A stretch of 64,000 nt of DNA, taken from Enterobacterales bacterium (GTDB lineage: Bacteria > Pseudomonadota > Gammaproteobacteria > Enterobacterales > Enterobacteriaceae). The translations under genes were made by a program, and so were the position numbers. Under the pieces are notes generated by a model. That model was given only the letters and a program-made list of their open reading frames with translations, searched no databases and was not told the origin of the DNA. Shown here in pieces: positions 55,152-64,000 of this stretch (positions are counted from its first letter, which is position 1; every line of letters starts with the position of its first letter). The stretch is taken from assembly GCA_015654925.1 (NCBI GenBank), contig JAATFX010000085.1:1-64000 (forward strand), in the 5' to 3' direction.

Positions 55152-55200
55152 AGGACACTCCAGACGATGTAATTGGGAAGGCGTGCTTCACTTCCACCTA

Positions 55201-56052
55201 TCAGCAGGCTTCGGGTAAAGGCGGGGCGATGACCACCTTGACTTTTGCCGCCTCCAGCGCCAGGGCGATGGCCGGCGGCGGCGAACTTTCGGTAATCAGC
55301 ATGTCCACGCCCTGTAATGGGGCGATATTGACCAGGGACATGCGTTGGAATTTTGAGGAATCGCACAGCACCACCTTGAAACCCGAGCGGTTGAGATACA
55401 GCCGCTTCAGGTCGACATCCTCAAAAGAGTAATCATAAATACCGCTACAGGTGATGCCGGACACCCCCACAAAGGCGATATCGAACCACAACTGTTCAAA
55501 CTGGGCGATGGCGGCGGGGCCGCCTACGGCCATTTCATCGCCGCGCATATGTCCGCCCGCCAGGTAGATTTCCGGCGCGCCGCTACTCATGCGGTGGGCA
55601 ATGCGTACGCTATTGGTGAATATTTTCATCCGGTTGCGTTCAAGCAGCCTTTCCGCCACCAAAAACGTGGTGGTGCCCACGTCCAGCGCCACGGTGAGAT
55701 AACCGCAGGCAATCTCCGCCGCGACCGCCGCGATGCGCGCCTTGGCTTCGCAGTTTTGTATCAGGCGCGTATCAAAGCTGGGTTCTTCGCGATCCATGGC
55801 CACCGGCGTGCTGTTTTCGGGCAATACCGCGCCGCCGTGGATACGCACCAGCTTGCCTTCCGATTCCAGCTCCACCAGGTCGCGGCGGATGGTCATATCC
55901 GACACGTCCAGTTCGGCGGCGATGCTGCTTACCGACACGGAACCCTGCTGCACCAGGGTTTCAATGATATATAACTGCCGATCCTGCGCCAGGAGCTTGA
56001 TACGCTCAGGTTTTTGCTCATATGCCGGTAGCTCGTCTCGATTTGCATTCAT
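55201..56052 (-). CDS. DeoR-family transcriptional regulator
   Basis: The 283-residue regulator has the N-terminal HTH (VSVSSIAAELDVSDMTIRRDL; then RIHGGA) and the NagB/RpiA-like sugar-phosphate domain (ALDVGTTTFLVAERL; LCDSSKFQR). It is first in the minus-strand operon and divergent from an SDR and ABC operon, and so probably represses both. I chose ATG 56052; ATG at 56064 and a longer frame to 56103 are alternatives without better ribosome-binding sites. Confidence 0.88.
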   Translation of the reverse strand: MNANRDELPAYEQKPERIKLLAQDRQLYIIETLVQQGSVSVSSIAAELDVSDMTIRRDLVELESEGKLVRIHGGAVLPENSTPVAMDREEPSFDTRLIQNCEAKARIAAVAAEIACGYLTVALDVGTTTFLVAERLLERNRMKIFTNSVRIAHRMSSGAPEIYLAGGHMRGDEMAVGGPAAIAQFEQLWFDIAFVGVSGITCSGIYDYSFEDVDLKRLYLNRSGFKVVLCDSSKFQRMSLVNIAPLQGVDMLITESSPPPAIALALEAAKVKVVIAPPLPEAC

Positions 56053-56138
56053 GCCGATGTCCATTTTAGCCGTGATGTTCGAATTTATGCGGTATTCAAA
56101 CATTTATTCAAACATAATACGGATTATTAAATTTATAT

Positions 56139-56175
56139 CAAACAAATCGTAGATTGATTTGTTTTGATTTGTTTG
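56139..56175. promoter_or_regulatory. Repeated GATTTGTTTK operator candidate
   Basis: CAAACAAATC (56139-56148) is inverted relative to two tandem copies, GATTTGTTTT (56156-56165) and GATTTGTTTG (56166-56175), spaced exactly ten bases apart. They fill the 167-base gap between the DeoR-type regulator and the divergent SDR gene and fit a repeat-binding DeoR-type repressor. Confidence 0.5.
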
Positions 56176-56219
56176 TTTATTTGTTGTAGATAATAGTACA
56201 TCACTTAAAGGAGCGCAAA

Positions 56220-57020
56220 ATGACCAATGAGAATCCCAGCCCCTGTCAGTTTCCCGGCCTGGCGGGACAGTCCGCCGTCGTCACCGGCGGCGCCACGGGC
56301 ATCGGCCGGGCCATTGCCCGCGCGCTGATGGCCCAGGGCGTTCGCGTCGCCATCGGCGATATCAATGAAGTATTGGCTAAACGCACCGCGGAAGAACTGG
56401 GCGGCGATACTATCGGTTTTTATGTGGATGTCCGTTCCCGCCAGTCCGTGGCCGACGGATTCGCCCGGGTGAACGATGTCTTCGGCAGTTTTCAGATTTT
56501 GGCGGCCAACGCCGGGGTCTCAACCATGCAGCATGCGTTAAAACTCACCGATGAAGAGTGGGATTTTAATTTTGACGTCAACACCAGGGGAATTTTTCTT
56601 ACCAACCAGATTGCCGCCCGCCAGTTCGTGGCCCAGGGGCAGGGCGTTATTGTCAATACCGCTTCGCTGGCGGCCAAGGTGGGCGCGCCGCTGCTGGCCC
56701 ATTACTCCGCCAGTAAGTTCGCCGTGCTGGGCTGGACTCAGGCCCTGGCGCGCGAATTGGCGGGCAAGGGCATCCGGGTCAATGCCGTATGTCCCGGGTT
56801 CGTCAAAACCGGCATGCAGTCCCGCGAGATAGAATGGGAAGCCGAGTTGCGCTCCATCACGTCCGAGCAGGTGATTGATGATTATATCCGTCAAACGCCC
56901 CTGGGACGCCTGGAGACCCCGGAAGATGTGGCCGACGTGGTGGTGTTTTTGTGTTCCGACGCCGCCCGGTTTATGACCGGCCAGGGGATAAACGTGACCG
57001 GGGGCGTATATACTGGTTGA
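56220..57020 (+). CDS. Short-chain dehydrogenase/reductase, polyol-type
   Basis: The 266-residue SDR has TGGATGIGRAIARAL, GDIN at the end of beta-2 (NAD preference), DVRS, NAGVSTM, NTASLAAKVG and catalytic YSASKFAVLG. It closes with NVTGGVYTG. AAAGGAGCG precedes ATG. It heads the plus-strand side of the DeoR-controlled locus, 183 bases before an ABC ATPase. Likely oxidises an imported polyol to a ketose for the FGGY kinase; inferred. Confidence 0.87.
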   Translation: MTNENPSPCQFPGLAGQSAVVTGGATGIGRAIARALMAQGVRVAIGDINEVLAKRTAEELGGDTIGFYVDVRSRQSVADGFARVNDVFGSFQILAANAGVSTMQHALKLTDEEWDFNFDVNTRGIFLTNQIAARQFVAQGQGVIVNTASLAAKVGAPLLAHYSASKFAVLGWTQALARELAGKGIRVNAVCPGFVKTGMQSREIEWEAELRSITSEQVIDDYIRQTPLGRLETPEDVADVVVFLCSDAARFMTGQGINVTGGVYTG

Positions 57021-57135
57021 ATATCAAACAAAAAGTAACATTATAAATAATTCCGAACAGCGATCCTCAGGAGCAGATGAGGTAGGTGATTTTTTTCAGC
57101 TTTCAGTATAAGCAACCGTTTGCCATTCTTTACCA

Positions 57136-57161
57136 TGACAGTTTACCGTGACAGTTTACCG
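57136..57161. repeat. 13-base perfect tandem duplication
   Basis: TGACAGTTTACCG occurs twice head to tail in the gap between the SDR and ATPase genes. It is probably a recent slippage event; a regulatory role is not shown. Confidence 0.8.
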
Positions 57162-57203
57162 TGGCAGCGGAGGACATTTGCACCAGCATCGGGGGAAAAG
57201 CCT

Positions 57204-58328
57204 ATGGCATCGATCGAATTGCAAAATGTTTCGAAAATCTATCAAAGTAATCAATACAGCGTGCGGGATGTTAATTTAACCATCCATGATGGCGAATTCG
57301 TGATATTTCTCGGCCCGTCCGGTTGCGGGAAATCCACCACGCTGCGCATGATTGCCGGTTTGGAAAGTATTACGTCCGGCGAATTGCGCATTAACGGGCA
57401 AAACGTTAACCGGGTGGCCCCCCGGGACCGCAATATCGCAGTGGTATTTCAAAGCTATGCCCTATACCCGCATATGACCGTGGCGGAAAATATGGCCTTC
57501 GGCCTTAAAATGCGCGGCACCCCTACCGATATTATCCGGCAAAAAGTTGCCGAAACCGCCGCTATGCTCGGGCTGGACCAGTTATTGCACCGCAAACCGG
57601 CCGCGCTCTCGGGCGGCCAGCGCCAGCGGGTAGCGCTGGGACGCGCAATTGTCCGCGAACCCCAGGCCTTTTTACTGGATGAACCGCTATCCAACCTGGA
57701 CGCGCAGCTGCGCGCCGAAATGCGCACCGAATTAATAAAACTTCACCGCCGGCTGGGTAAAACTATGATTTATGTGACCCATGATCAGGTTGAAGCCATG
57801 ACTATGGGCGATCGTATATGCATTATGCGTGATGGTTATTTGGTGCAAAGCGGCAAGCCGCTGGAGGTTTATGCCAATCCGGCCAATATTTTCGTGGCGC
57901 GTTTTCTTTCCTCGCCGCCGATCAATTTACTCCCCTGCGTGGTGCGCGCCTGGGCCAACGGCGTATCATTGATGCTCACCGAGAGGTGCCGTATCCGGGT
58001 GTCGGATTATGCCCAGGCGGATTACCGCCGCTATGACGGCCAAACGGTGACCCTGGGTATCCGCCCGGAAGATTTTCACGCCCGCCAGCTCGATCCGAAT
58101 TGGCAGCCTTTGCAATTTAAAGTGACCGCCGTGGAAGCGCTGGGGGCGGAAAATATCGTCACCGGCACCATTGACGATGTCCGGTTTGTCGTACGCCTCG
58201 ACCGGCACACCTTGCCGGCGCCGGGCGATACCATTACTTTGTATATGGACCCCGATTCGCTGCATTTATTTGATAGCCATACCGGCGACGTTTTGCCGCG
58301 CCGGGCTTCGCCGCCGCTCGCCAGCTAA
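57204..58328 (+). CDS. CUT1 ABC sugar transporter ATPase (UgpC/MalK type)
   Basis: The 374-residue ATPase has GPSGCGKSTTLR, FQSYALYPHMTVAENMAFGL (20 residues), LSGGQRQRVALGRAI, FLLDEPLSNLDAQLR and the switch His in VTHDQVEAMT. It has a C-terminal TOBE/OB regulatory part (GIRPEDFH). Start 57204 follows GGGGGAAAAG. It powers the importer made of the two permeases and binding protein downstream. Confidence 0.93.
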   Translation: MASIELQNVSKIYQSNQYSVRDVNLTIHDGEFVIFLGPSGCGKSTTLRMIAGLESITSGELRINGQNVNRVAPRDRNIAVVFQSYALYPHMTVAENMAFGLKMRGTPTDIIRQKVAETAAMLGLDQLLHRKPAALSGGQRQRVALGRAIVREPQAFLLDEPLSNLDAQLRAEMRTELIKLHRRLGKTMIYVTHDQVEAMTMGDRICIMRDGYLVQSGKPLEVYANPANIFVARFLSSPPINLLPCVVRAWANGVSLMLTERCRIRVSDYAQADYRRYDGQTVTLGIRPEDFHARQLDPNWQPLQFKVTAVEALGAENIVTGTIDDVRFVVRLDRHTLPAPGDTITLYMDPDSLHLFDSHTGDVLPRRASPPLAS

Positions 58329-58346
58329 TTACCGGGGGTCAGGGTC

Positions 58347-59147
58347 ATGCTACGCAAAATCGCACTGCATGTTGGACTGATTATCGCTTGTATCGTTGTG
58401 ATCTTGCCGCCGCTTTGGGCGCTGCGCACCAGCCTGGTGCCCGAATCCATGGCTTATAGCACCGATATTTTCCCCGCCTGGTCATGGGAGAATTATCGCG
58501 GACTTATCAGCAATAATAATTTTTTGACCCATTATGGCAACAGCCTGATTGTCTCGTTTGGTTCGGTTGCCCTGGCGATGCCGTTCGCCGCGGCCACCGG
58601 TTATGCGTTCGCCCGTTTCAAAACCGGCGGGCCGGCGGCGCGCTTTATTATGCTGGCGACGCAAATGCTGCCGGCGGTGGCGCTGGTGTTACCGGCCTTC
58701 GCGTTATTGCGCACCTTGGGCATGACTAACTCCCTGGTGGGTTTAACATTGGTGTACGCCGCGCTGAACCTCCCGTTTCTCACCTGGATTTTAATGGGGT
58801 TTTTTGAAGGTATCCCGGTCGATCTGGAATGGGCGGCCATGACCGACGGCGCCACGGCCTGGGGCGCTTTTCGCCATATCGTTCTGCCGGTTTCCCTGCC
58901 GGGTCTCGCCGCCGCCGCGGTGCTGGGTTTTATTCTTTCCTGGAACGAGTTTTTATTCGCCTTGGTCCTTAGCGGGCCGCAAACCGCCACTATTCCGGTG
59001 GCGTTGGCCGCGCTGCAAACCTCCAATGGCGTACAGATAGGTAAAGTCTCGGCCGGCGTGGTATTGGCCATTTTACCGTTGATTATCGCTTCACATTTTA
59101 TCCAGCGTTATATAGTCAAAGGACTGACTTTCGGCAGCGTTAAGTAG
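58347..59147 (+). CDS. CUT1 ABC sugar permease, MalG/UgpE type
   Basis: The 266-residue, six-helix permease has an N-terminal LRTSLVPE region, TGYAFARFKTGG and the coupling motif EWAAMTDGATAWGAFRHIVLPVSLPGL (in part, EAA-type loop), and a C-terminal QRYIVKGLTFGSVK. It follows the ATPase gene closely. The gene order ATPase, MalG-type, binding protein, MalF-type is unusual; MalF-type usually precedes MalG-type. Confidence 0.92.
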   Translation: MLRKIALHVGLIIACIVVILPPLWALRTSLVPESMAYSTDIFPAWSWENYRGLISNNNFLTHYGNSLIVSFGSVALAMPFAAATGYAFARFKTGGPAARFIMLATQMLPAVALVLPAFALLRTLGMTNSLVGLTLVYAALNLPFLTWILMGFFEGIPVDLEWAAMTDGATAWGAFRHIVLPVSLPGLAAAAVLGFILSWNEFLFALVLSGPQTATIPVALAALQTSNGVQIGKVSAGVVLAILPLIIASHFIQRYIVKGLTFGSVK

Positions 59148-59207
59148 TGGTGCCAGCGTATTTTTTCACTCGAAAAAACGTCTATCCAGACGAAACAGGA
59201 GACAGCC

Positions 59208-60482
59208 ATGTTGCTAAAGAAAAAATTATTATGCTTATCAGGTTTGGTCATATTATCCGCCGCCATGGGGGCGCAAGCCAAAGAAGTGGTATTGCGCGCA
59301 TTAATGGAAGATGTCCCGGAAACCCACATTATCGAACAAATGCTGCCGCAATTTGAAAAAGAAAGCGGAATAAAGGTTGAGTTTGAAAAAATCGGTTATG
59401 GCGATATGCATGATAAGCTGGTCTCCCAGCTGATTGCGCCGCAAAGTTATTACAATCTGCTGGAAGTGGATTTCCTGTGGGCCGGCGAGTTTCCCGCCGC
59501 TAATTGGCTGACCGATCTCACGCCAATGGTGAAACAGTCAAAATTCGATACGCCGGCGTTTATACCTTCCACCGTTTCCTTACTTAATCACGATAAAGAA
59601 AAATTATATATCCTGCCTATGTATAACTATTCCATGGGCCTGATTTACCGCACGGATATATTGGCGGATAAAACATTACAGAAACAATATCAAGCCGACG
59701 TAAATAAACCCCTGGCCCTGCCGCAGACGTTGGCGGATTACGTGACGCTGGCCAAATATATTAAACAAAAGCAGGGCATTGCCGGTGCGGCCATGCAAGG
59801 ACAGCGGGGCGACCCCAATAGCATGGAGTTCTCTAATTATCTGTTTGCCGCCGGCGGCGACTATCTGGACGAGAATAATAAAGTGGTGCTAAACAGCCCG
59901 GCGGGTAAGCAGGCCCTGACATTATATGTCGATGCCATCAAGAATGCCGCCCAGGCCGGGGCGCTATCCGCTACGCTCGACGATACCATGCGCCTGATGT
60001 GCAGCGGTAAAGCCTTTAGCATGATTACCTATTGGTGGATGCTGCCGCAGCTGGATAACGAGAAAGCATGCCCGGCGGTGGCTGGTAAGCTGGCGCTGGC
60101 CACGATGCCCGGCGGCCATGGTGAAAGCGGCGGCTGGGGCTGGGGTATTCCCAGTAACGTTTCGCCGGAGGAAAAACAGGCCGCCTGGATCTTTATCCAA
60201 TGGGTGCAAAGTAAAAAAGTCGAAACCCAGCGGGCGCTTGAGGGGCATGCGCCGGTGCGCGCCGATGTGTATCAGGACCCTGAAGTTCTGGCTAAATTCC
60301 CCTACTACCAGACCGCGCAGCAGGTAGTGGCCAGCGGCAAATCCTTCCCGATCTTTACATATTCCGCCCAGTATGAGGATGTGCTCGGCACCCAGCTTTC
60401 CCAGGTGGCCGGCGGCAACGGGAGTATCGACGGCGCCCTGGCGGAATCGGCCACGCAGCTTGAAAAGCTGATGAAAAAGTGA
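59208..60482 (+). CDS. CUT1 ABC extracellular sugar-binding protein (family 1)
   Basis: The 424-residue periplasmic protein has a signal peptide ending GAQA. It has the family 1 fold: HIIEQMLPQFEKESGIKVEFE, DFLWAGEFPAANWLTDL, YNYSMGLIYRTDI, MPGGHGESGGWGWGIPSN (each in part). CAGGAGACAGCC precedes ATG. It should bind the sugar or polyol used by the neighbouring SDR and FGGY kinase. Confidence 0.9.
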   Translation: MLLKKKLLCLSGLVILSAAMGAQAKEVVLRALMEDVPETHIIEQMLPQFEKESGIKVEFEKIGYGDMHDKLVSQLIAPQSYYNLLEVDFLWAGEFPAANWLTDLTPMVKQSKFDTPAFIPSTVSLLNHDKEKLYILPMYNYSMGLIYRTDILADKTLQKQYQADVNKPLALPQTLADYVTLAKYIKQKQGIAGAAMQGQRGDPNSMEFSNYLFAAGGDYLDENNKVVLNSPAGKQALTLYVDAIKNAAQAGALSATLDDTMRLMCSGKAFSMITYWWMLPQLDNEKACPAVAGKLALATMPGGHGESGGWGWGIPSNVSPEEKQAAWIFIQWVQSKKVETQRALEGHAPVRADVYQDPEVLAKFPYYQTAQQVVASGKSFPIFTYSAQYEDVLGTQLSQVAGGNGSIDGALAESATQLEKLMKK

Positions 60483-60488
60483 TCGACG

Positions 60489-61409
60489 ATGCTGACTAAA
60501 ACTTCCGCAACCCCTTTGCGGCAACTTAAACCCGGCGTCGCCGGGTTTGATCGGTTTCGTTTAACCGGCTGGGCGTTCGCCTCGCCGGGCTTACTGGCGC
60601 TGGCCATCGTGCTGGGTTTCCCGGTGATTTACGCGGTGGTGCTGGCGTTCTCCTCATTTACCCTGATGCGGCCGGCGCTGGCGCCATTCGCCGGCATCGA
60701 TAACTTTGTCGCCGTACTGAGCGACGGGGCATTCTGGTCGGCCGCCTGGCTGACCATTAAATATTCCCTGATCACCGTCGCCGGGGAATTCGTGGTGGGG
60801 CTGGGGATCGCCCTGATGCTTAACCGGGTGGTCAGGACCCGGCCGCTCTATTTCGCGTTATTGACTATCCCGATGGCCATGTCGCCGGTCTGCGTGGGAC
60901 TTATCTGGCGCATGCTGCTGCAACCTAATCTCGGCATCATCAATCACCTGCTGGAATCCTGGGGCTGGCCGCGGGTGGACTGGCTGGGGAATCCCACCCT
61001 GGCGTTCTGGACCATGGCGTTTATCGATGTCTGGCAGCAAATGTCTTTTGTGATATTGATTCTGGCGGCCGGCCTGGCCGCGCTGCCCCGCGACCCCTAT
61101 GAAGCCGCGGAAATGGACGGGGCGGGACGCCTGCAGCAATTTTGGTATATTACCCTGCCGATGCTGCGGCCGGTGGCGGCCATTGCCGTGGTTATCCAGC
61201 TTATCAATGAACTGCGTACCTATGATTTACCGTATGTCCTGACCCGCGGCGGTCCCGGCACCGCCACCGAAGTGCTGAGCTTTTTTGCTTACCGCCGGGC
61301 TTTTCTCGGGCTATCGATCAATGAGGGATCGGCGGCCGCCCTGGCGCTATTGCTGATTGTGCTGGCCATGACGGTGGTATTTTTCGCCATGCTGGAACGG
61401 CGCCGCTAG
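60489..61409 (+). CDS. CUT1 ABC sugar permease, MalF/UgpA type
   Basis: The 306-residue, six-helix permease has GLLALAIVLGFPVIYAVVLAF, SLITVAGEFVVGLGIALML, PMAMSPVCVGLIWRMLLQPN and the coupling-loop DPYEAAEMDGAGRLQQFWYITLPMLRP (each in part). It starts six bases after the binding-protein stop and is last in the operon, converging on araE. Confidence 0.92.
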   Translation: MLTKTSATPLRQLKPGVAGFDRFRLTGWAFASPGLLALAIVLGFPVIYAVVLAFSSFTLMRPALAPFAGIDNFVAVLSDGAFWSAAWLTIKYSLITVAGEFVVGLGIALMLNRVVRTRPLYFALLTIPMAMSPVCVGLIWRMLLQPNLGIINHLLESWGWPRVDWLGNPTLAFWTMAFIDVWQQMSFVILILAAGLAALPRDPYEAAEMDGAGRLQQFWYITLPMLRPVAAIAVVIQLINELRTYDLPYVLTRGGPGTATEVLSFFAYRRAFLGLSINEGSAAALALLLIVLAMTVVFFAMLERRR

Positions 61410-61426
61410 GCCGCGTTTCGCGCTGG

Positions 61427-62851
61427 TTATTGCCCGATATCCCGCAGTTTTTTACCCGACATCAGGTTGTGCTCGATTTTTTCCAGCGTCATGTTTTTGG
61501 TTTCCGGCACCAGGATAAAAGTGATCGCCACAAAAGCAATATTCAACGCACTGTATAACCAGAAGGTGGCGGCGGCGCCGATATGGTTCATTAAGGTCAG
61601 GAAGGTGGCGCCGATAATCATATTGGCCACCCAGTTGGTGGTGGTGGAGCAGGTGATGCCGAAGTCGCGGCTTTTCAGCGGCTGGATTTCCGAGCATAAA
61701 ATCCAGACCACCGGCGCGGCGCTCATGGCGTAGCCGGCAATACACATCATGGTCATCCCCAGCGATAAATATGAAATCCCGGCGGAATGGTTGCCGCTAT
61801 CGATGAGTTGCAGGCAAATCCCCAGCATCAACGTGCCGATGGCGATAACGCTAAAACCGATTTTCAGCGCGGGTTTCCGCCCGGCCTTATCCACCATGCC
61901 GATGGCGATAAAGGTGGCCAGCACAAAGGTCAGGCCCACGATCACCGTGGCCATCATTTGTTGATGGGTGGTGGTGAACCCCGCCAGGCTGAAGATTTTC
62001 GGCGCGTAATACATAATGATGTTCATCCCGGTAAACTGCTGCATGGCCTGTAATAACATGCCCAGGTACACCGCGCGGCGCACATTGCTATTGGTTTTGA
62101 ATAATCCCCAGCCGTTTTGCTTTAATTTCAGGCTTTCACGGATATCGTTCAGCTCCTGCCGCGCCTTTTCCGAGGTATCGCGCAACATGCGCAGCACCTG
62201 TCCCGCTTCGATATGCCGTCCTTTGGATGCCAGCCAGCGCGGGCTGTTGGGCAGGAAGAATACCGCCGCCAGCAGGATAATCGCCGGTATGCACAGCACG
62301 CCGAGCATGCCGCGCCAGTTGCCGCTGTAGCTAAAAGCGGTATCGGATAAAAACGCCAGCAGGATGCCCAGGGTCACCATTAATTGATACATGGCGATCA
62401 GTTTGCCGCGCATGGATTCGCTGGCCATTTCCGACAGATAGAGCGGCGCGGTGTAGGAGGCGATGCCGATGGCAAATCCCAGCAATACCCGGCACAGCAA
62501 TAATATTTCCGGCGACTGGGCCATGGCCGATCCCAGCGAACCGAAGATAAACAGCACCGCGCCGATCATCAGGCTATATTTACGTCCCAGGCGGGAAGAG
62601 AACCAGCCGTTGGCCAGCGCGCCCAGGGCGGCGCCGAGCATCATGCTGCTGACGATCCATTCCTGGAGCCGGCTGCTCAGGGAAAAATGTTCGGTAATCA
62701 AGGGGAGCGCCCCGGCGATCACGCCGATATCCAACCCGAACAGCAAACCCGCCATGGCGGCGGCAAAAGAAATAAAAGCATTCATAAAACGCGCATTACC
62801 GGCGGGGCCGGTTGCGGCGACGGAAAGTTTATATTCACCAGACAGTGACAT
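61427..62851 (-). CDS. araE: Arabinose-type MFS sugar:proton symporter AraE
   Basis: The 474-residue, 12-helix sugar porter has [60 protein letters not shown] and [12 protein letters not shown]. Near-identical long segments, including [16 protein letters not shown] and [16 protein letters not shown], are shared with E. coli AraE. The KKLRDIGQ tail resembles AraE more than GalP. Start 62851 follows GGAGACGACC. No araBAD or araC is nearby, so it may serve another pentose used by the flanking blocks. Confidence 0.92.
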   Translation of the reverse strand: MSLSGEYKLSVAATGPAGNARFMNAFISFAAAMAGLLFGLDIGVIAGALPLITEHFSLSSRLQEWIVSSMMLGAALGALANGWFSSRLGRKYSLMIGAVLFIFGSLGSAMAQSPEILLLCRVLLGFAIGIASYTAPLYLSEMASESMRGKLIAMYQLMVTLGILLAFLSDTAFSYSGNWRGMLGVLCIPAIILLAAVFFLPNSPRWLASKGRHIEAGQVLRMLRDTSEKARQELNDIRESLKLKQNGWGLFKTNSNVRRAVYLGMLLQAMQQFTGMNIIMYYAPKIFSLAGFTTTHQQMMATVIVGLTFVLATFIAIGMVDKAGRKPALKIGFSVIAIGTLMLGICLQLIDSGNHSAGISYLSLGMTMMCIAGYAMSAAPVVWILCSEIQPLKSRDFGITCSTTTNWVANMIIGATFLTLMNHIGAAATFWLYSALNIAFVAITFILVPETKNMTLEKIEHNLMSGKKLRDIGQ

Positions 62852-62977
62852 GGTCGTCTCCAAACTGCTTGTTCATTGGCGATGTGCCGAATACGTCCCT
62901 ACCATGGAACACATTGCTGGCTACCGTGAGACCCGGCCGGCTAAAGATATACACATTCCTGCTACTAAAACGGGTTT

Positions 62978-62995
62978 TGTGATACATGTATCACA
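62978..62995. promoter_or_regulatory. Perfect 18-base palindrome upstream of araE
   Basis: TGTGATACATGTATCACA is a perfect 9+9 inverted repeat, 127 bases upstream of the araE start. The TGTGA/TCACA half-sites are CRP-like, but the spacer is eight bases, not six. It may bind a repressor, or CRP weakly. The rest of the 387-base gap to cbpA shows no clear gene. Confidence 0.5.
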
Positions 62996-63250
62996 TTATT
63001 CAGCTATTTTATCCCTACTAAAGGGACGTTGCGGCTGTATGGACGGTTGCCCTGTACTATCGAGGTTATTCCATCCGGTAGTCATGCGGTTGATAATCGG
63101 CCGCGCCGCGATGAGGTAGAATATGGCCTGCCGGGCAAGCTTTAAATGCCCCGGCCGAAGTGCTAGAGTGAATTAAATTGCAGGTATCCCCGTCAGCGGG
63201 CTGATTCAAAATCCGCGATTTTCCACATAAAAACATGGCGGTAGAGCAGT

Positions 63251-64000
63251 ATGGACTTTAAAGACTATTATGCCGCATTGGGTGTCGATCCCTCTGCCGA
63301 TGTGAAAACGATTAAAACCGCTTATCGGCGCCTGGCGCGCAAATACCATCCCGACGTCAGCACCGAATCCAATGCCGAAAGCAAATTCAAAGAGATCGCC
63401 GAGGCCTACGAGGTGCTCAAGGATAGCGCGCGCCGGGCGGAATATGACGATCTGCGCAAATACGGCCAGGGCGGGCGCTTCGAAGCGCCGCCCGGCTGGC
63501 AGCCGAGCGGACGCGCCGGCGCCGAAGCCTCCGGCGGTTTCCAGCAGCGCGATTATTCCGATTTTTTTGAATCGGTGTTCGGCGGCCAGTCCTCGGGAGG
63601 TCAGCGCGCACGGGCCGCTAGGCGCGGTCAAGACGTGGAAATCGAGGTGCCGATTTTCCTGGAGGAAACCCTTGAGGAGCACCAGCGCACCATCAGCTAC
63701 CAGCTTCCCGGCGCCGTCGAGCGCGGCCGCCAGGGGCCGCCGGTCAGCAAAACGCTGAAGGTAAAAGTGCCGGCCGGGGTCAGCGACGGCGATCGCATTC
63801 GCGTCAAAGGGCAGGGCCCGGCGGGCAGCGGCGGCGGCGCCAATGGCGACCTGTATCTGGTCATTCGCATCGCGCCCCATCCGCTGTTCGATCTCGACGG
63901 CAACAACCTGCTGGTGACCTTGCCGCTGGCGCCGTGGGAGGCAGCGCTGGGCGCCAAAGTCACCGTGCCGACGCTTACCGGCAAGATTACCCTCACCGTC
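63251..64000 (+). CDS. cbpA: Curved DNA-binding protein CbpA (DnaJ-like), 3' end outside window
   Basis: The visible 250 codons begin with a J domain ([22 protein letters not shown], with the HPD motif) and a Gly-rich linker ([15 protein letters not shown]). They continue into the DnaJ C-terminal substrate-binding domains ([22 protein letters not shown], in part; [32 protein letters not shown]). The zinc-finger domain of DnaJ is absent, as in CbpA. It is a co-chaperone of DnaK and a nucleoid protein. The frame runs off the window edge; cbpM is expected after it. Confidence 0.95.
   Translation, partial: MDFKDYYAALGVDPSADVKTIKTAYRRLARKYHPDVSTESNAESKFKEIAEAYEVLKDSARRAEYDDLRKYGQGGRFEAPPGWQPSGRAGAEASGGFQQRDYSDFFESVFGGQSSGGQRARAARRGQDVEIEVPIFLEETLEEHQRTISYQLPGAVERGRQGPPVSKTLKVKVPAGVSDGDRIRVKGQGPAGSGGGANGDLYLVIRIAPHPLFDLDGNNLLVTLPLAPWEAALGAKVTVPTLTGKITLTV

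Overview
The window looks like chromosome of a GC-rich member of the Enterobacterales. Its closest recognisable relatives are E. coli/Klebsiella-type genes: ygjP, dhaKLM-dhaR, cysI, ydcR, yjhIHGF, araE, cbpA and a dalD-xylB pair. A Sodalis/Pectobacteriaceae-like host is my guess from base composition and gene content; it cannot be settled from the sequence. There are no rRNA, tRNA, CRISPR, prophage or intact insertion-sequence features. Almost everything is accessory carbon or sulfur metabolism, each block with its own regulator.

Layout. 1-2043: a low-GC segment carrying a 48-codon peptide gene and a frameshifted secreted aspartic protease. It lies between a decayed 3' copy of ygjP and intact ygjP. 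2271-7322: a cellobiose/beta-glucoside PTS operon (EIIB, EIIA, GH4 6-phospho-glucosidase, EIIC), divergent from an RpiR-type regulator with an internally duplicated HTH. 7534-12785: PTS-dependent dihydroxyacetone kinase dhaKLM with convergent dhaR. 13110-15507: an orphan sulfite reductase subunit cysI overlapping a glutamine amidotransferase gene. 15608-18524: a CIO-type cytochrome bd oxidase with a DUF2474 mini-subunit. 18701-23931: the MocR regulator ydcR, an orphan surE, and two SDRs with a divergent AraC regulator. 24275-27138: a TRAP transporter.

27464-39187 is a sulfur island. It holds a Cys-rich leader peptide, an IPNS-type oxygenase, two MetQNI-type ABC importers, cystathionine beta-synthase plus gamma-lyase (reverse transsulfuration), an aminotransferase, a short divergent LuxS and an SDR. 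Together these could turn imported methionine-type compounds into homocysteine and then cysteine.

39534-44879 is a D-xylonate-type block (yjhH aldolase, yjhG dehydratase, yjhF GntP permease, yjhI IclR regulator). 45063-52756 is a pentitol block: SorC regulator, D-arabinitol-type dehydrogenase, xylulokinase and a CUT2 ABC importer. 52806-61409 is a second, uncharacterised polyol/sugar block: FGGY kinase, BtpA/SgcQ protein, DeoR regulator, SDR and a CUT1 ABC importer. 61427-64000 holds araE and the start of cbpA.

The least familiar items are the small peptide plus aspartic protease locus, the CRCC leader peptide, the second-type luxS inside the sulfur island, the repeated-HTH RpiR protein, and the BtpA/FGGY pathway. 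Start codons were moved inward from the longest reading frame where a better ribosome-binding site or family alignment supported it.
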